Below the pieces are notes generated by a model. It saw only the letters and a list, made by a program, of their open reading frames with translations. It was not told the DNA's origin and made no database searches. Positions 18,372-36,232 of a stretch of 64,000 nucleotides of DNA are shown here, one piece after another; the stretch's first letter is position 1; every line of letters starts with the position of its first letter. Both the position numbers and the translations under genes were made by a program. Source of the DNA: Hypomesus transpacificus (taxonomy: Eukaryota; Chordata; Actinopteri; Osmeriformes; Osmeridae); NCBI RefSeq assembly GCF_021917145.1, contig NC_061070.1:14344772-14408771 (forward strand), given 5' to 3'.

Positions 18372-18422
18372 CAGAAGGGGACCCTTTAAAGATTCCTTGC
18401 GGTGACGAATGAAAAGGGGCTG

Positions 18423-18435
18423 GAAGTTTCTCGAA
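18423..18435 (-). promoter_or_regulatory. Perfect three-unit heat-shock element
   Basis: GAAGTTTCTCGAA is a perfect alternating GAAnnTTCnnGAA, the HSF1 trimer site, about 52 bases upstream of the BAG3 TATA box. A degenerate second element (GAAAGTTCCAGGTCCTTC) lies at 18492-18509. Mammalian BAG3 is an HSF1 target, so the placement agrees with family knowledge. Confidence 0.8.
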
Positions 18436-19005
18436 ATAGCACGGTCAACGTGGAAAAAGCTCTAAGTGACATGTGTTTCACCCTATACATGGAAAGTTCC
18501 AGGTCCTTCTTGTAACATGTTACAATGTTTCACAAAATAACTCTTTGGAATGCAGCTAAACTACAATTTAATTAATGTATTATTGTATTATGAATGTATT
18601 ATTAAGCTACTTCGCAATTGGCCATGGTATTTTGTGGTGGTCCGTGGAAATCTTGTATCGTGTCAACAGACGTTTCGTTGATAAGACGTGCACCAAAACA
18701 GCTTCGAATATAAGGCTACAATATCGTCCTGCACAATATCTACACGCGTTACCCATTTCATAAATTGTATATCCAATGTTACTGGAATGTGCTCTGTAGA
18801 CTTATTATAATAGTAATAATGTAGTAACTCCAAATTCCAGACATTGTACATGCGCAATGGCACTTTCACGTTCGTCATATCTTCCCTACTTGATTTGCGC
18901 CATTTTCTACTTGCTGGCTGGACTAGCTTCTAAGAAATAATTATTACCAGGATCACCTAGCTAGCTGTTATTAGCAGAATAGTCGACACAGCTGAATATC
19001 TCTGC

Positions 19006-23877
<4,872 letters not shown>

Positions 23878-26019
23878 GCAGGCTCTCACATCAGTCACAG
23901 TCTTTCTGCTCCAGGGAATCAGTGGACAACCCATCGTATGTAAATCTGGAACCGCCTCCCACCCAGTAAAGATCAGAGGCAGTGGCTTATCTCTAATATG
24001 TGAGGGAAACACAGTTATTTATATGGATGGGTAGTGTAGAGGGGGTGGGGGGTTTCCTGGCTAATGTTTTGGCTAGATTTCAACAAATCGTAAGTTCAAG
24101 AACCTGGACTAACTTAATGTGTTTTATAGGAGAGATCATCATGTTTTTGATGAGTTACGTTTACCACTTAATGTAGCCTAAAACAGATTTAAAAGTATTT
24201 GTACCCTCAGTGTGAAATAGCACTGTAAACATTTTAGAAACTTTCTTAAAGTGTTTGGTAAATTATTTTAATAATGAACAATCGCTCTCCTTCCCAATTG
24301 AGGGTGTTTTATCAGATGTATTAAGGTGCAATATGCTTTATTAAAACATGTCCCTATATGACATATGATGCAAAGTGAGGAAGTCGATATTTTTCATGTT
24401 TTCATCCTCAGAAAACAGGAGCCAATTGTGAGCTGGAAAATGCTCTAATGTGTAAATTGTTTTTAGTATAAAGTTTAGTTCAAGCATTTTGTTCTGCTGA
24501 GTGAATTTTTAAAAATGTCTCTTTTGGGGTTGATCTTGTTTTGTAAATAATAAGGCAAATTATGCCATCATGTATAGCCTAATAATCAATTAGTTGCTTT
24601 GCGCTCCTTTTTGACATGCAAATACTAGTATAATTCTTTAATCATCTTATATCTACAAATGTCACTTCTGGGACAGGTCAAGAAGGCCAACTATGTATAT
24701 AACCCCTGCTGCGTACTGTATGTAGAAAGAGTTTTTAAGCATGTGCTCTTTTATAGAATAACAAGTTTCACAAACCCAATGCTGTACATACTGTACTTTA
24801 GGTAGATTGGTGTAAACAGGCTTATAAAATATGTTCTGTATGATTTATAATGAAGCCTTAACTTAAGTCAGTTACAGCCACCTTTTTTTTTTCTTTTTTT
24901 TTTTTTACCTCAAGCTCTTTAGAAGATGAGATTCTATATTCCAATAAGGGTTGTCCCAACTATGAGGTTGTGTGCCATTTCCACATAATAGCTTGAGAAA
25001 AGTGGGTTTTGAGTTTGAATTGCACGTTTTTGAAATGTATTATCTTGGTTGCTTAAAGCATTGAATGTAATTGGGTAAATTTGCTTTTAAGAAAGGTGTA
25101 GGTATATTCTTTTCAATAAAAATGGAAATTGATCTGAAATAAAACAATGATTTGAAACTATGCCTAACCAAGTGTCTGTGTGTAGGTTTTATATTCTGCA
25201 ATTCTAGAAGTCTGTTGACAGATCTTGATACTCATATGACGATTAAAAAAATATAAGCTTTTAATTCCATGTATCACACACAATCATTGATCAGACTTAT
25301 TTTATTAACAACACATGCTACAAAAGACAGTGTCTTACTTAGGCTTCACCACGCACTATATAGTAACAGCAATTTAGATCTTAACTGCATGTTCCAATGT
25401 TAATTAATATTATTTTCTCAAACCTGGCCTCATTTAAACCTAATGTACTAGTACATTAAACACGTCTATTGAGTCAGATTTTCAGTTGAACCACTCATAA
25501 TATTGTACTTAATGTGACCTAACATCAACCACAGAGATCAATGCCTGAATTGACAATAATAATTACTTAAAAGCCCAACACATGGATTAGCAATAGCAAC
25601 ATAAATAAAATACACAGATGTGATGTCGACACATAAGACACATGAATATGCAAAGATTTTATCTTATTCTAACAGTACATCATGATTAATAGTATTCACA
25701 TTGCCCAAGTATATGATGCAAGTATTGTGCATTTTCTTTCTGGACTTATATAATTGCTTGGATTTATGTATGTTTTTCTGTTGAATTTTATGTATTGTCA
25801 TTAGTGATCGATGGTATTCTTGAATTTAAATTCTATGTAAATATTTGTTACTTTAACATTTATATTAAACTAACTCAAATTGGTCTCGTTACAACAGTAA
25901 TCGGTGTAAGAGTACAGCATACGAGTTTAATACTGCTCACCTTACTATGCCACCATTGTTCCTAAGTGTTATTGATTATGTTGTGCTTTTCTTCTCACAA
26001 TTGTTGTTCTGGCACTAAG
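23878..26019. other. Convergent 3' UTRs of TIAL1 and PKD2L1
   Basis: TIAL1 3' UTR runs from 23878 to about 25150, AT/T-rich. PKD2L1 3' UTR, read on the minus strand, probably runs from 26019 to about 25285; a minus-strand AATAAA is at 25301-25306. No coding signal is visible between. Confidence 0.6.
25115..25120 (+). terminator. Poly(A) signal of TIAL1
   Basis: AATAAA about 1.24 kb after the TIAL1 stop; a second AATAAA follows at 25138-25143. Confidence 0.7.
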
Positions 26020-29000
26020 CTACATATGGCTGTTTGCCTTGGGCCAGCCTTTGACAGGATTCTGACCATCATATGTGGTCTGGCCAACAGGAATAGTGGC
26101 ACTCCATGGTGATGATGTCTCTGCGCGTATTTCTCTGTTGAGTTGTACCTGATTTTTACCATCTGAAGCAGTCTTTTCACTCTAGAAATTGACACAAAGT
26201 CTTAAAAGTTTGATAATCAATTGTGAGGTTGTGCAACACAATGTGTACATATACACACATCCAGTATTTTAACACCTACCTTAATCATTGTTTCTGTGCC
26301 TTTTTTCCACCCATGCAGTTCCAGTTTCTCCATGACCAAGTCAAGCCTCCCCATAATGGCTGCTACAAATCCTTCAAGGTGAAGAACCTGTCTGACCAAT
26401 CTACAATAGAAGAAGACAGAAATGATGGTCCCTAGAAAGGATGGTACACACATGTACATTGCCATTATGTACAATTACAGCGTGACGTATACAGTACCAC
26501 ATCAGAGCATCCAACTCTATATACATTTTTTTCCATAGGTATTTAATTGCCTATTCACTAACTTTACTATCATACAAACTGTATGGGTCACCACAAAATG
26601 TATCTACAGGTGAATGTGCATCTAGTGCTAAAAGAGATTGGTTGTTGTTTGTCTATATGGCAATCAAAAAGCTGGTCTTGTCTGATAAAACTGGTGTGAT
26701 ATTTGGTGCTAAAAGGTCAAAGCAGCTGCTGCATGATACTATGTCAAACTTGATGGTCATATGTGTCTAGAGCCTTTTCTTTAAATAAGAAGAAATGTTT
26801 AAAATGTTCAACTCATCGCACTTTTGGAAATCCTCCTGATCCACTGTTTTAGTTTTCTGCTCATTGTCAGGTTTCTCCAGGGAACCATTAACATAGTTTT
26901 GTCCAAGATTGTTAAGCTCAGCACTAAGAGCATCCTGCGTGTGACAAAAGGAATATGTATGTTTTTGGTTTATCAAACATTCATGATCTTTTTACATGAT
27001 CCAGAATTTACCTTTTATTATTGTTTTCTGTAGTGTTCTCTGTGCACTTACCCTTTTATCTTCTAGTTCTCTCTTCATTTTCTCTTGCTCTTCTTGGTCC
27101 AGAATTTTGTTTCCATCACAGTCAAATTTGGAGAAAGCGTCAGATATTTCATGATCAGCGTGTCCCATCCTGAGGAGTTAACGTAGTAGTGTCAAATTGA
27201 ATACCATAATTGAAAGGTTAGTGTTAGTTCACTGAGGGTGGAAGACTTACTCTTTAAGAGTCTCTCTGAAGTCTTTGAATTCTATTTCTTTGGATCCAGA
27301 ATTCAGGGCTTTTTGGACATCTGATATCTTCTCCTTTTTCAGTTTTAGTTTCATAAATGTCTTTGCATAACTCTGAAAAACAGATATAATGTAAAAACAT
27401 TTTCTGTAAAATCTTGATGTTAATTATTGATATTTAACATATATATATATTCATATTTATATCTGTATCGCCACAATTTACCTGTTTGATTATGTCAGTA
27501 ATTTGCAGCTCATCTTTTTGGGATGAAAGCTCTTCCTTTACCTCAGAATAGGTGTCATTAATAATGGCCAAAAACATGTTCTGGGGAACAAATCAATAGC
27601 ATATTCATAAATACTGTTCACTTTTTTCTGTAGGTTAATAGAAAGTGTATTAATGCAACTTACAAGTAACACAAAGAAGACAAAGAACACATAAGTGACA
27701 AAATAGATGGGCCCAAGGACTCTGTTGGCTCGCTCAATTGCATCGTAATCGAAATCTCCAAGAATGATCCTGAACTGGGTAAAACTACAGAGTAAAAATA
27801 ACAAAGCATCAATTGTTTTAATGTTATATTGCTAAAGACATTTTTCAAATATGTTGTCAGACATACAACTTCTCTTACATGCACTTGACAAAGGTACTGA
27901 AGGATTCCACCTCTGTTCCAAAGAGCAGATAACCCAACTGAGCATAGGCAAAGAACACAATAAAGAACATGATAGCAAAGCCCATGATGTCTTTTGCACA
28001 ACGCCCCAGTGTAGAGGACAGTTGAGTCATGGTCTTATTGAAACTGATGTACTTGAAAACCTACAGGAACAAGAGAGGGCGATTAGTTTTTTGGACACGA
28101 CTTTTGTAACACAATATTACATCTTTATGCATCTTTTTTCAGACCTACCTTTATCCAAGCAAAGAACAAGTTCATTGCATTCATGTTATTATATTGTGTT
28201 TGCCAGAATGCTAAAAATTCAAAATCTGCATAGATATCCGGATTCTGCAATAGTGTGCCAAGTAATTTATCCACTTTAATGGTGCGAAAAACATTGAAGA
28301 CAATAGCAACGATTGCTAGCTGTAAAAAGAAAAAATATATATTTTATTATTTTTATAGAGAACATGAAATGTCAGTTTGTCCCTCATTTGTAATGCCTTA
28401 TCTACTCAATTTACCATGATGACAACCACATCGAGAGTGTTCCAGATGCTTTTAAAGTAGGAAAACTTGTGGATCTGCAGCTCAAGAATCTCTTCCACAA
28501 CATAGTAGAGAATGAACAAACAGAACACCATCTCACAGCCAATTATAAAATAATCCCAGTAGGTGATGTAGCGAATCAGTTTGACTGTTCTTATCTGATA
28601 AGAGGGTATTGCTCCACCAGTGGCTGGAAATTCAACCATTAACCTGCAGAAAAAAAACACTTTTGGACCATTCTGAACAATTAAGAAAACATCTGAAATT
28701 ATGTCACTGTTCATTCTTCTATTTACCTGATGACACAGAACAAGTTAATATTAGCGTTGTATGTGGAAAAGTCAACAAACACTGCCCGAGTCCCATGGTC
28801 CAACCACAGGTTGCTCATCATCTCTGCCAGGACTGCAGCTGTGTCCTCCTTGGTTCTGCCAAGGTCCTGGTAGTAGCCCGCCCCACTGTAGGTGGTCAGC
28901 AGCCCCCAGTGAGCCGACCCCTTAATCTCTTTTTCTGTGTGATACTGCCAACTGCAAAACCAGGAATGCAATACTAAACATGGCTTCTGATAAAGATAAC

Positions 29001-31105
29001 ATTCCCAACAAACATTCAAAACAATAAACAAAACAAAAAACGATTAAAATGTTAAACTCACGCTGTGCCATTAATCAGGCCAAAGTCCAGGATGTCCTCT
29101 TTCTTCTCATTGTAGACATCAAAGCATCCTGTGATTTCGTTCTGGAAGTCACTGTGGACTTTGCAGGAGTTGTTCTTTACCTTGATTTGTCTCATTCTGG
29201 GCACTCCTAGCAACAGGTTCTCATAGTAGATAAAGGACTGGTTTCTATTCTCTAGGGACTGGTTGTTGTACCACTTGGTCCAGTAGAGTCCATCCAGTAA
29301 AGGGCCCTGGGCATACTGTTTAATTCAAAGAGGTATTGAAAAACTGAAGCTGTGAAACTGGTTATGAAAAAGCAAACTCTCATTATAGAAATGGACTTAC
29401 GGTGTTGTGCTTTATAGTTGTCTTGAAAGATATCAATGATATATTACATTTTATGCAGACATTGATTGATTAATTGATAATTGATTGATTGTGAAACACT
29501 GTTATTTTAGTCATATTACGTATAAGCAACGAGAATTACTACTCACAGTCCAAAAGTCAGCCATGCTGCTAATGGATTGAAATTGAACCCCGCTGTCGCT
29601 GGGTGTATTCACAAACAGGCCTGTCATGACTTTAGTATAGTAGTAGGTACTGGAGCTGGTCATACCATATGTCACTGAAAGACAACACAAATACATTGTT
29701 ATTATCAGCCAGTGATTCATATCAACCTTTGCATAGGCTCTGGCTAAAATGTTGTCCATTCAAGTGTTCAAGATAAGGCAAGGAAGAATGAGACACGCTC
29801 CTCATTCAGCACTTGTCCTTTAGCCTTGTTCACATCACAGGAGTCAAAGAGACCAGATTTACCTGGTAATTTGTTTGAAGAGAGAGCACACTGGCTGACA
29901 CAAATACCCTCATCAAACAATGTAAATCTAACACAGACAAAGAAACAATGGCTTGAGCTAATGCTCTTATCAGTGAAAGGCAGGGGCAGTGCGTGTGTTC
30001 CTTTCAGAGCAAATGTTTAGCAGGACAATGGCTTTCAGCCAGCGAGGATGTTGTGGGCATTTTATAATGAGCACTAAAGCATAAACCGATCATGATAAAT
30101 TAACATTTCGCATGACAGTAACAGTTTGAGAAAACACGAAAAGCTCATGGTGATGTATATTTCTGATGTATTTACCAATAGTCTACATTAAGGAAGACAT
30201 GTTACCCGATCTGTGCATTATAACAAAATGAATTAAAATCATGAATTTCATAAATCTACTGGATGTGTTTCAACATTTTCATCTCATATTACATTGCCTT
30301 GTTATTGTACCCAAGCTATACATGATCCAAACTAAACATAACAGGACAATAATTGCATACAAGTACATTTCCCAACCTGGTTAAAACACATTGCTGATAT
30401 ACTTACAGAGACACATATCCACAAGAAAAAACACATAGACCAGTAACTCCCTCAGGGTCGTCCGAATAAACAGCTCTCTGTTGCCTGCAGTGTTCTCAGT
30501 CAGAGCCGTACCCCACAATCCTACATCAAACAGAAAAGTGGTCAAACAAAATATAGGAATCAAGATAAACAAGAGGCTGTATCAAAGTCTAAGAAGTGAT
30601 AGAAGTTCAATTACCCCTTTCAAATTAAAATTAAAATTACATTAAACAGTAAATTATTCAGTTTGCATATTGATAATTGTCCTTTTTAAGTTAAATGACG
30701 TAATGTGATGATGTCAGGTGTGAGGTGTTTAAAAGACATCCCATTACAAACCTGATCCCTATAACATCACACTACACAGGAATTTAACTAACGCTAACGA
30801 AAACAACCCTTGAACCAGTTCCTACCTTTGAAGAACGAGCAGCAGCCAGGTCTTGTCTTATCCACCCCCATGTCCAGCGGATCAGGCTTGACTGGGAAAG
30901 AGTCTGGGGTGTTCAGCTTGCTCATGCTGTTGAAGGAGCCATGGAAGTGGGGTTGAGGATTGTAGACAGTGCTGATGACACGAGGCAGGGGTGGAGGAGA
31001 GCCACAGTAGCCCTGGTTTACCCAGGAACCTTTCCCTAGACTATCCAGTTCACACTCCACCTGGCCACTCAGGTGACTCTCTGCCCGGTTATTTAGTCGC
31101 TTCAT
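26020..31105 (-). CDS. pkd2l1: PKD2L1, polycystin-2-like 1 cation channel
   Basis: PKD2L1 is a Ca2+-permeable TRPP channel of plasma membrane and cilia; in fish and mammals it marks cerebrospinal-fluid-contacting neurons (family knowledge). Fifteen exons: 31105-30826, 30520-30407, 29674-29547, 29315-29062, 28951-28727, 28643-28415, 28319-28149, 28060-27879, 27784-27664, 27580-27482, 27372-27251, 27169-27052, 26934-26822, 26400-26280, 26181-26020. Total 812 aa (human 805). Visible features are S1 ([17 protein letters not shown]), the large extracellular polycystin (TOP) domain, and S2 ([19 protein letters not shown]). The pore filter is LGD at 536-538, S6 includes [14 protein letters not shown], an EF-hand loop [12 protein letters not shown] lies at 658-669, and a coiled coil near the C-terminus includes [11 protein letters not shown]. 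The ATG at 31105 was chosen by alignment; an in-frame ATG at 31333 would add 76 unconserved residues. Confidence 0.96.
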
Positions 31106-34027
31106 GTTAGGAACGAACTTGAAATCAGGGAAAGGGAATGTTGATACACTAATAAAGATCCCAGTGCGGCAGATGCAGATTTGAACATCACCTGTTGGCG
31201 AGATGGCTTTAAAGGGATGGTGACAAAAAGGGAGGAGGACATAGACAGTGAAGAGGGAGGAGCTGTCTATTTTCAATTGAGCATCATCAATTGTGCACCA
31301 TCTGCACATAAATGCATTGTGTAATGAAAACAAATGTGTGATGTGGGTCTTAATAAAAAGGCAGAAAAGTGGCCTATATCATTCATAACATTTTTGGCAC
31401 AGTTATATGGCCGTTGTGTATTATTTTATATTTTGCAGCTAGATCATATTATTCATTATTGTATTATGAAGTCGACATATGTTACTGTGCCACATCCTAA
31501 AATTGATTTAAAATATCTTCTTTGAGAAGAGGCTCAAAGAAATATGTTCTTTATGAGGACACATTTGTCTTTGTCTCTGATGTATCCTCTCAAATATATC
31601 CTTAAATTGACCCAGATACAAAACATGCCACAAAGTTATCACAAGCATTGTCTCAAAACGACACATTGCGTTTGGTGGGTTGAATTTTAAAATTATAAGG
31701 TCTAAACTAACCATTGTGGCAATTTCCCCTTGGACAGGTATGCTTAGCCAGCTAACATAATCTATCGATCTTCACTCACAGTATTTTCAGTGAACGGCCT
31801 CAACTTTGTCATTACACTTTCTAACCGTAGGTACCAAAAATATTTGAAAGTTTTGTAAAAAAAAAATTGCGTCAAGTTTGTTTTTGTAAACCGTGTTTGT
31901 CTGTTTATGATGACATGTGCAATCATAAAATACATGAACTACCAAAAATTGCGACACGATTAAAATGTCTCTTGTAGACAACAAATTCAGGCCAATTTTA
32001 TGTCTTCTGTAGAGAAATATACACCTATATAATATAATCTGCTGACACGAGGTAGGCCCACAATCTACAAGCATTGTTACATTGTATAACCACTCATTCA
32101 ATTAAAAATTATCCTGCAGAGAAGATCAATTAACTACATTTCAATTACATCCTAGTCCTAACTATTGACTGCATGTGACTGTAGTGGCCAAACCAGAGGG
32201 AAGCTTAAGTGTCTCTAACGTCCTTTCCAAAAAGACCAATATAACAGACCCCATCTCATTAGTATAGCATTTTGACTAACTCTGACCCAGCTTTGCATAC
32301 ATTGATGATGAGCCAATTGTCAAAAAGCATACATTAAGTATGCAAACAATCAACACAGCATATAACTACGGATGGCCATCTGTAGGATATATAATGTAGC
32401 AGGTTTGGCACACCTCATTATTGGTTATTAGGGAAAACTTGTGAAACAACCCATTTTGGGGACTATTGACTGTACTATACAAAACAAGTGCCTCACTAAA
32501 ACACAAAATATGCAAAAGTGCAAAAGGTAGAGTAGCGAGGAGGTTTGTTGTAGATTGTCGCTTTGATGGAGATGTCTTATCCCAGATGCATCTTGTCCAG
32601 CTATGGAAATTCACGCTTCAGTTCCTCTGAACAGAGATATTATGTACACCCCCTGCTCAACAATAGAGTATAATTCCTCCTTCTTCACTGAAGCATTGGC
32701 AGGGTCTGGAACAAATACTTTTTGTTTTAATTAACTGCAGCTTGTGCCACAATGGCAACCTTTTCTAATTTGCAACAAACACTTGTCCACACGTCAGTAT
32801 TCGATGTTGATGTGGCATTATAGCTTCTTGTTGTTGCTGTAATGTACTGTCAGATTGTTTTATGACCTAATGCAGGGTTACATGACATCAGAAGTATCAT
32901 ACAGCCCAAATTTAAATGTGGTCAGATAGCAGTAGTAGTAGTGATAATATCAAAATGATACAACATTATGTTAAGAAAAGGTTTTCTGTGTCCAATTCAA
33001 TCCTGTGTTCCATAAATTAGTGCCAGCAGCTTTCTCATTTAGTGCACCACTTGGGTCCATATATTTTGGTTGACAGTTGACGTAATGCCTTCTTATCTCA
33101 GAACACAGGAGCTTAGGACAAAAGGGAAGCACACCCATCAGGGTGCAGGAAAAGACAGAGCAACAGATTTGACCTGGCATCACGCTCACTAAGAATATGA
33201 CACATCAAAACAAAAGACAAGCAGTACACCTCTATTTTTCCTAGATCACCCTTTGGGTGACAACCATGCCCATGGTTACAGTTTTTTCAAGGAGCCCATT
33301 TATTGAATCGAAAACTTGAATCATTGACGTTTACCCTTTGGGGGATTCTGGAAGGATGTCCTCACACAATTTATGATGTTATATCTTGTATGCATTGGAA
33401 CAATCCACACTTGCTGTATGTGTGAGATGTTGGAGTTGATAAACAAGCACAAACGTTTTTTGTTTTTTCATAAAAAAATTATGTTTATTTCAGTTCTAAA
33501 ACTATACTGAACAAAATAGAGTTTTATTTAGTTCACTGTACAAAAATTATTATTTTCATGCTTAGGTATTTCAAACTATACAAATGAATATTGAATACTC
33601 GTTGACAATATGTTTTTCCTAGTTGAACAATAGATAAAAAAATAACAACAATCTAACAATTTTTCAAATCCATTGTGAAAACAATGACTTGCCATCAATC
33701 TTAAATTGCACCGCATCTTTTAAAGGCCTGATTGGAAGGGTTCATACAATTATGGAATATATACACAAAGTTTCAATAATGAGCACAAGAAATTATGTAT
33801 ACAAGTTGACACAAACTTTGAAAGTTTAAAAGTAAGACAAAATCCAACTGTTTTTTCAAAAAGTAAAAAACAACTAAAAGTTTACAGAAAATATATCTAT
33901 AAATAAAATCAATACAGATGTATTTACTAACCCCAATATTGGAGCAAAGCCTGTATCATTAACAAGCATACATGGTCATTCACCTCAAACAGCTTGACAT
34001 ATTTATTTTCCAATTCATCCACCCAGT
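31106..34027. other. PKD2L1 upstream region and ATOH7 3' UTR
   Basis: Bases 31106-33460 lie upstream of PKD2L1; the PKD2L1 promoter must be here but no TATA box or clear start was recognised. Bases about 33470-34027 are the AT-rich 3' UTR of ATOH7, with a minus-strand AATAAA at 33484-33489. No further gene is visible. Confidence 0.5.
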
Positions 34028-34456
34028 TCAGGATGGCACTTGGAGGCCATCACACTGGTAGGGAAATGAAGAGTGCATATATTCATGTTCATCTGGAGAG
34101 CTGTACCTCATAAGGCAAGGATAGTTCTCAGGCTGGACGCAGTCAAACTGGAGATCCAGCCACTGCCTGTGGGGGGCAGTGTGCCTGCTCGCATCCGTCA
34201 GGATCCGATTGAGGGCCATGATATAGCTGAGGGCCATCTGCAGCGTCTCATACTTGGATAGTTTCTTGTCCTCACCCCATTGAGGGACCACTTTACGGAG
34301 CCGATCGAAGGCTGTGTTCAAGCCCTGCATCCTCTTTCTCTCACGGGCGTTGGCTGCCATCCTTCTCCTTGTGGTGCTCTCGTACTTTTCTGGACTCTTG
34401 ACATCAGACTCAGATCCAGATCCAGAGTCAGAACAACTTTGCTGACAGGACATCAT
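34028..34456 (-). CDS. atoh7: ATOH7 (Ath5), proneural bHLH transcription factor
   Basis: ATOH7 makes retinal progenitors competent to become ganglion cells; zebrafish lakritz mutants lack them (family knowledge). It is one intronless frame of 142 aa (human 152). The bHLH domain covers about residues 31-87. Its basic part is [20 protein letters not shown], then helix 1 ([12 protein letters not shown]), a [11 protein letters not shown] loop, and helix 2 ([15 protein letters not shown]). This is the ATOH7-type sequence rather than the ATOH1 type. The tail [14 protein letters not shown] resembles other fish Atoh7. Two adjacent ATGs (34456 and 34453) are possible starts; the first is given. A TATA box and paired E-boxes lie upstream. 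The neighbour upstream is MYPN, as in human. Confidence 0.96.
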   Translation of the reverse strand: MMSCQQSCSDSGSGSESDVKSPEKYESTTRRRMAANARERKRMQGLNTAFDRLRKVVPQWGEDKKLSKYETLQMALSYIMALNRILTDASRHTAPHRQWLDLQFDCVQPENYPCLMRYSSPDEHEYMHSSFPYQCDGLQVPS

Positions 34457-34696
34457 ACTTTTGAGTCACAATTCCAATGTTTTCTTTTCACAGTTGTTTT
34501 CTTTCAAACTACATAAGAAAGTGCTTCAATCGAGTGCGATATTTTCAGAATTACCAAAAGCTACTTTCTGTTCTTCAAACTCCTTGTCCTTGGAGCGGAA
34601 TTTTAATAAACAAATTGATGGTAAATCCAGGTGTAGTTGTTCTGTTAAGATGGAGAGGCTACAGTGTCTCTGCTCCTGGGGAGACTGAGGAGTCGT

Positions 34697-34736
34697 CTTT
34701 TATAGGAACAAGGAGATGAACAGGTGGTGGCAGGTG
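34697..34736 (-). promoter_or_regulatory. ATOH7 core promoter: TATA box with two CACCTG E-boxes
   Basis: On the minus strand TATAAAAG lies at 34704-34697, and CACCTG E-boxes (plus-strand CAGGTG) lie at 34721-34726 and 34731-34736, 16 and 26 bases from the TATA box. Published vertebrate Ath5 promoters have proximal E-boxes used for auto-activation by bHLH factors, which fits this arrangement. A start site near 34670 and a 5' UTR of about 215 bases are inferred. Confidence 0.75.
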
Positions 34737-35208
34737 GAGTATATCTCCTCCCCCAAGCCCCCCTCTTCAATGTTGCTTGCTGGAGAATACACCCATGCTG
34801 ACACACAAACATACACACATACTCTCCCTCTATACACACACATGCAAACAACCCTTAATGAAATTCCAATTAACTTTGGCTGGTCTATCTAGCCCTGGCT
34901 TCACTGAGAACCATGTGTTGCAAACACAGAAATTGTACCATCTGTCTAAGGCAGTTTGTTGATGATAATGCTTGAAACTTAAATAACTAAACAAGAGGAC
35001 ATTTCTGAATCACACTATGTAACACAATATTTAAAAACACAATGTTTTAAATAGCATAAGTAATATATTTATTTATTAGTTATTAATTTGATATCATGAC
35101 AGGTCCTCATCACAAACGCCATTGCTTAATTCTGTGTCTTAATGACTAATTATCTTGTATTTGGACAGCAGGTTATGGAAAAAGTTGTGGATTGTGGACC
35201 AGAGTAGG

Positions 35209-35410
35209 CATATGCCAAGCAGGTCCTCAGCCACACATTTGTGATGGAAAGTTTTACCATAATCCACTGGCTCTTTTAATATCTTCTCATCTGCTAATTA
35301 TGATAATCTGAGATTAGCCTGAGGGAACATAAGTGTAAGTGCGGCTCATAACCCCAGGGACTTGAAGAGAACATCAGCCTGCTGGGGACTCCTTTCATTA
35401 TCTTGGATTA
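35209..35410. promoter_or_regulatory. Candidate ATOH7 upstream enhancer with OTX/CRX-type and E-box sites
   Basis: Within 200 bases are CATATG (35209-35214, inside the palindrome GGCATATGCC), TAATCC (35260-35265), CATCTG (35288-35293), TAATTA (35295-35300), TAATCT (35304-35309), AGATTA (35311-35316) and GGATTA (35405-35410). K50 homeodomain sites (OTX2/CRX), a paired-class TAATTA and proneural E-boxes together fit a retinal enhancer about 0.5-0.75 kb upstream of the ATOH7 start. Inferred from motifs only. Confidence 0.4.
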
Positions 35411-36232
35411 TTGTTTTTTTAATCTGAGATGTTGAGCTCAATATGGTAGACACATGGAATATTTTATAATCTCATGCAAAACATGAGGTCGACACAATTC
35501 TCAATTTTATTTAAAAGCAGGATGAGATCCATCAAAATTATGATAGATATTGGGATACAAGAGGTGGCTCTATTTTCTTCTCAGCGGTTATCTGTTCTGG
35601 TTACACAGTATGTGGTACACATTAATGTACCAAACATACTGGTGACCACATGTGAAATAAATAATTGATCTGTCTAGTGGTCCGAGGAAATGAGACAGAC
35701 AGAATAATTTGTTTGACTGTCTGTCCTTTCCATCTGGTACCAGTGAATTCAGTAATCAGGGGGGCCCAATCAGAGCAGGTCAATAACCCATCCCCCCTCC
35801 TTCCACCCAGTTTTATCGCCCCCCTCTTTCCTCTCTCCAAATGATCCACAACTTCACATAGACCCTGACATGCAACTAACATGTAAACATCTTCCAATGC
35901 ACTCATCTAATAGTTCTCTCCCGATGTTTTAAAAATATATTTGTAGTTTTGTGTCAACAATCTTATCACATTCTACAACACTTTATTGACTTGTATTAGT
36001 TATGGGTCTCATTGCAGCATTCAATTCCTGGAGTAATATGATCAAACTCTATGCAACGATTTTGTGAATTTTATTCCACAAATGTCATCGCAAAGTATTA
36101 AGTACGTAATAGCCTACAGCACATAAATCATTCATCACTACTAGATGCTCAAGATAATGCCTGGCCTCAATATTGGGTCATGGACACAAGCTGGAGCTGT
36201 CTGGTCATTTTGAGATGGTCTGATTTGCTGTG

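Larger units (their letters stand above)
18303..19005. promoter_or_regulatory. Bidirectional promoter region of BAG3 and TIAL1
   Basis: About 0.7 kb separates the two start codons. The BAG3 side has a TATA box and heat-shock elements. The TIAL1 side has no TATA box but carries an NRF1-like CATGCGCA (18850-18857) and a YY1-like GCGCCATTTT (18897-18906), as expected of a housekeeping promoter. Site assignments are by eye. Confidence 0.6.

Noticed and set aside
31106-31333. In-frame N-terminal extension of PKD2L1
   Set aside because: The added residues look like translated noncoding sequence, and alignment with mammals begins at MKRLNNR.
35622-35906. 94-residue minus-strand frame between ATOH7 and MYPN
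   Set aside because: No similarity, no splice partners and biased composition; a chance open frame.
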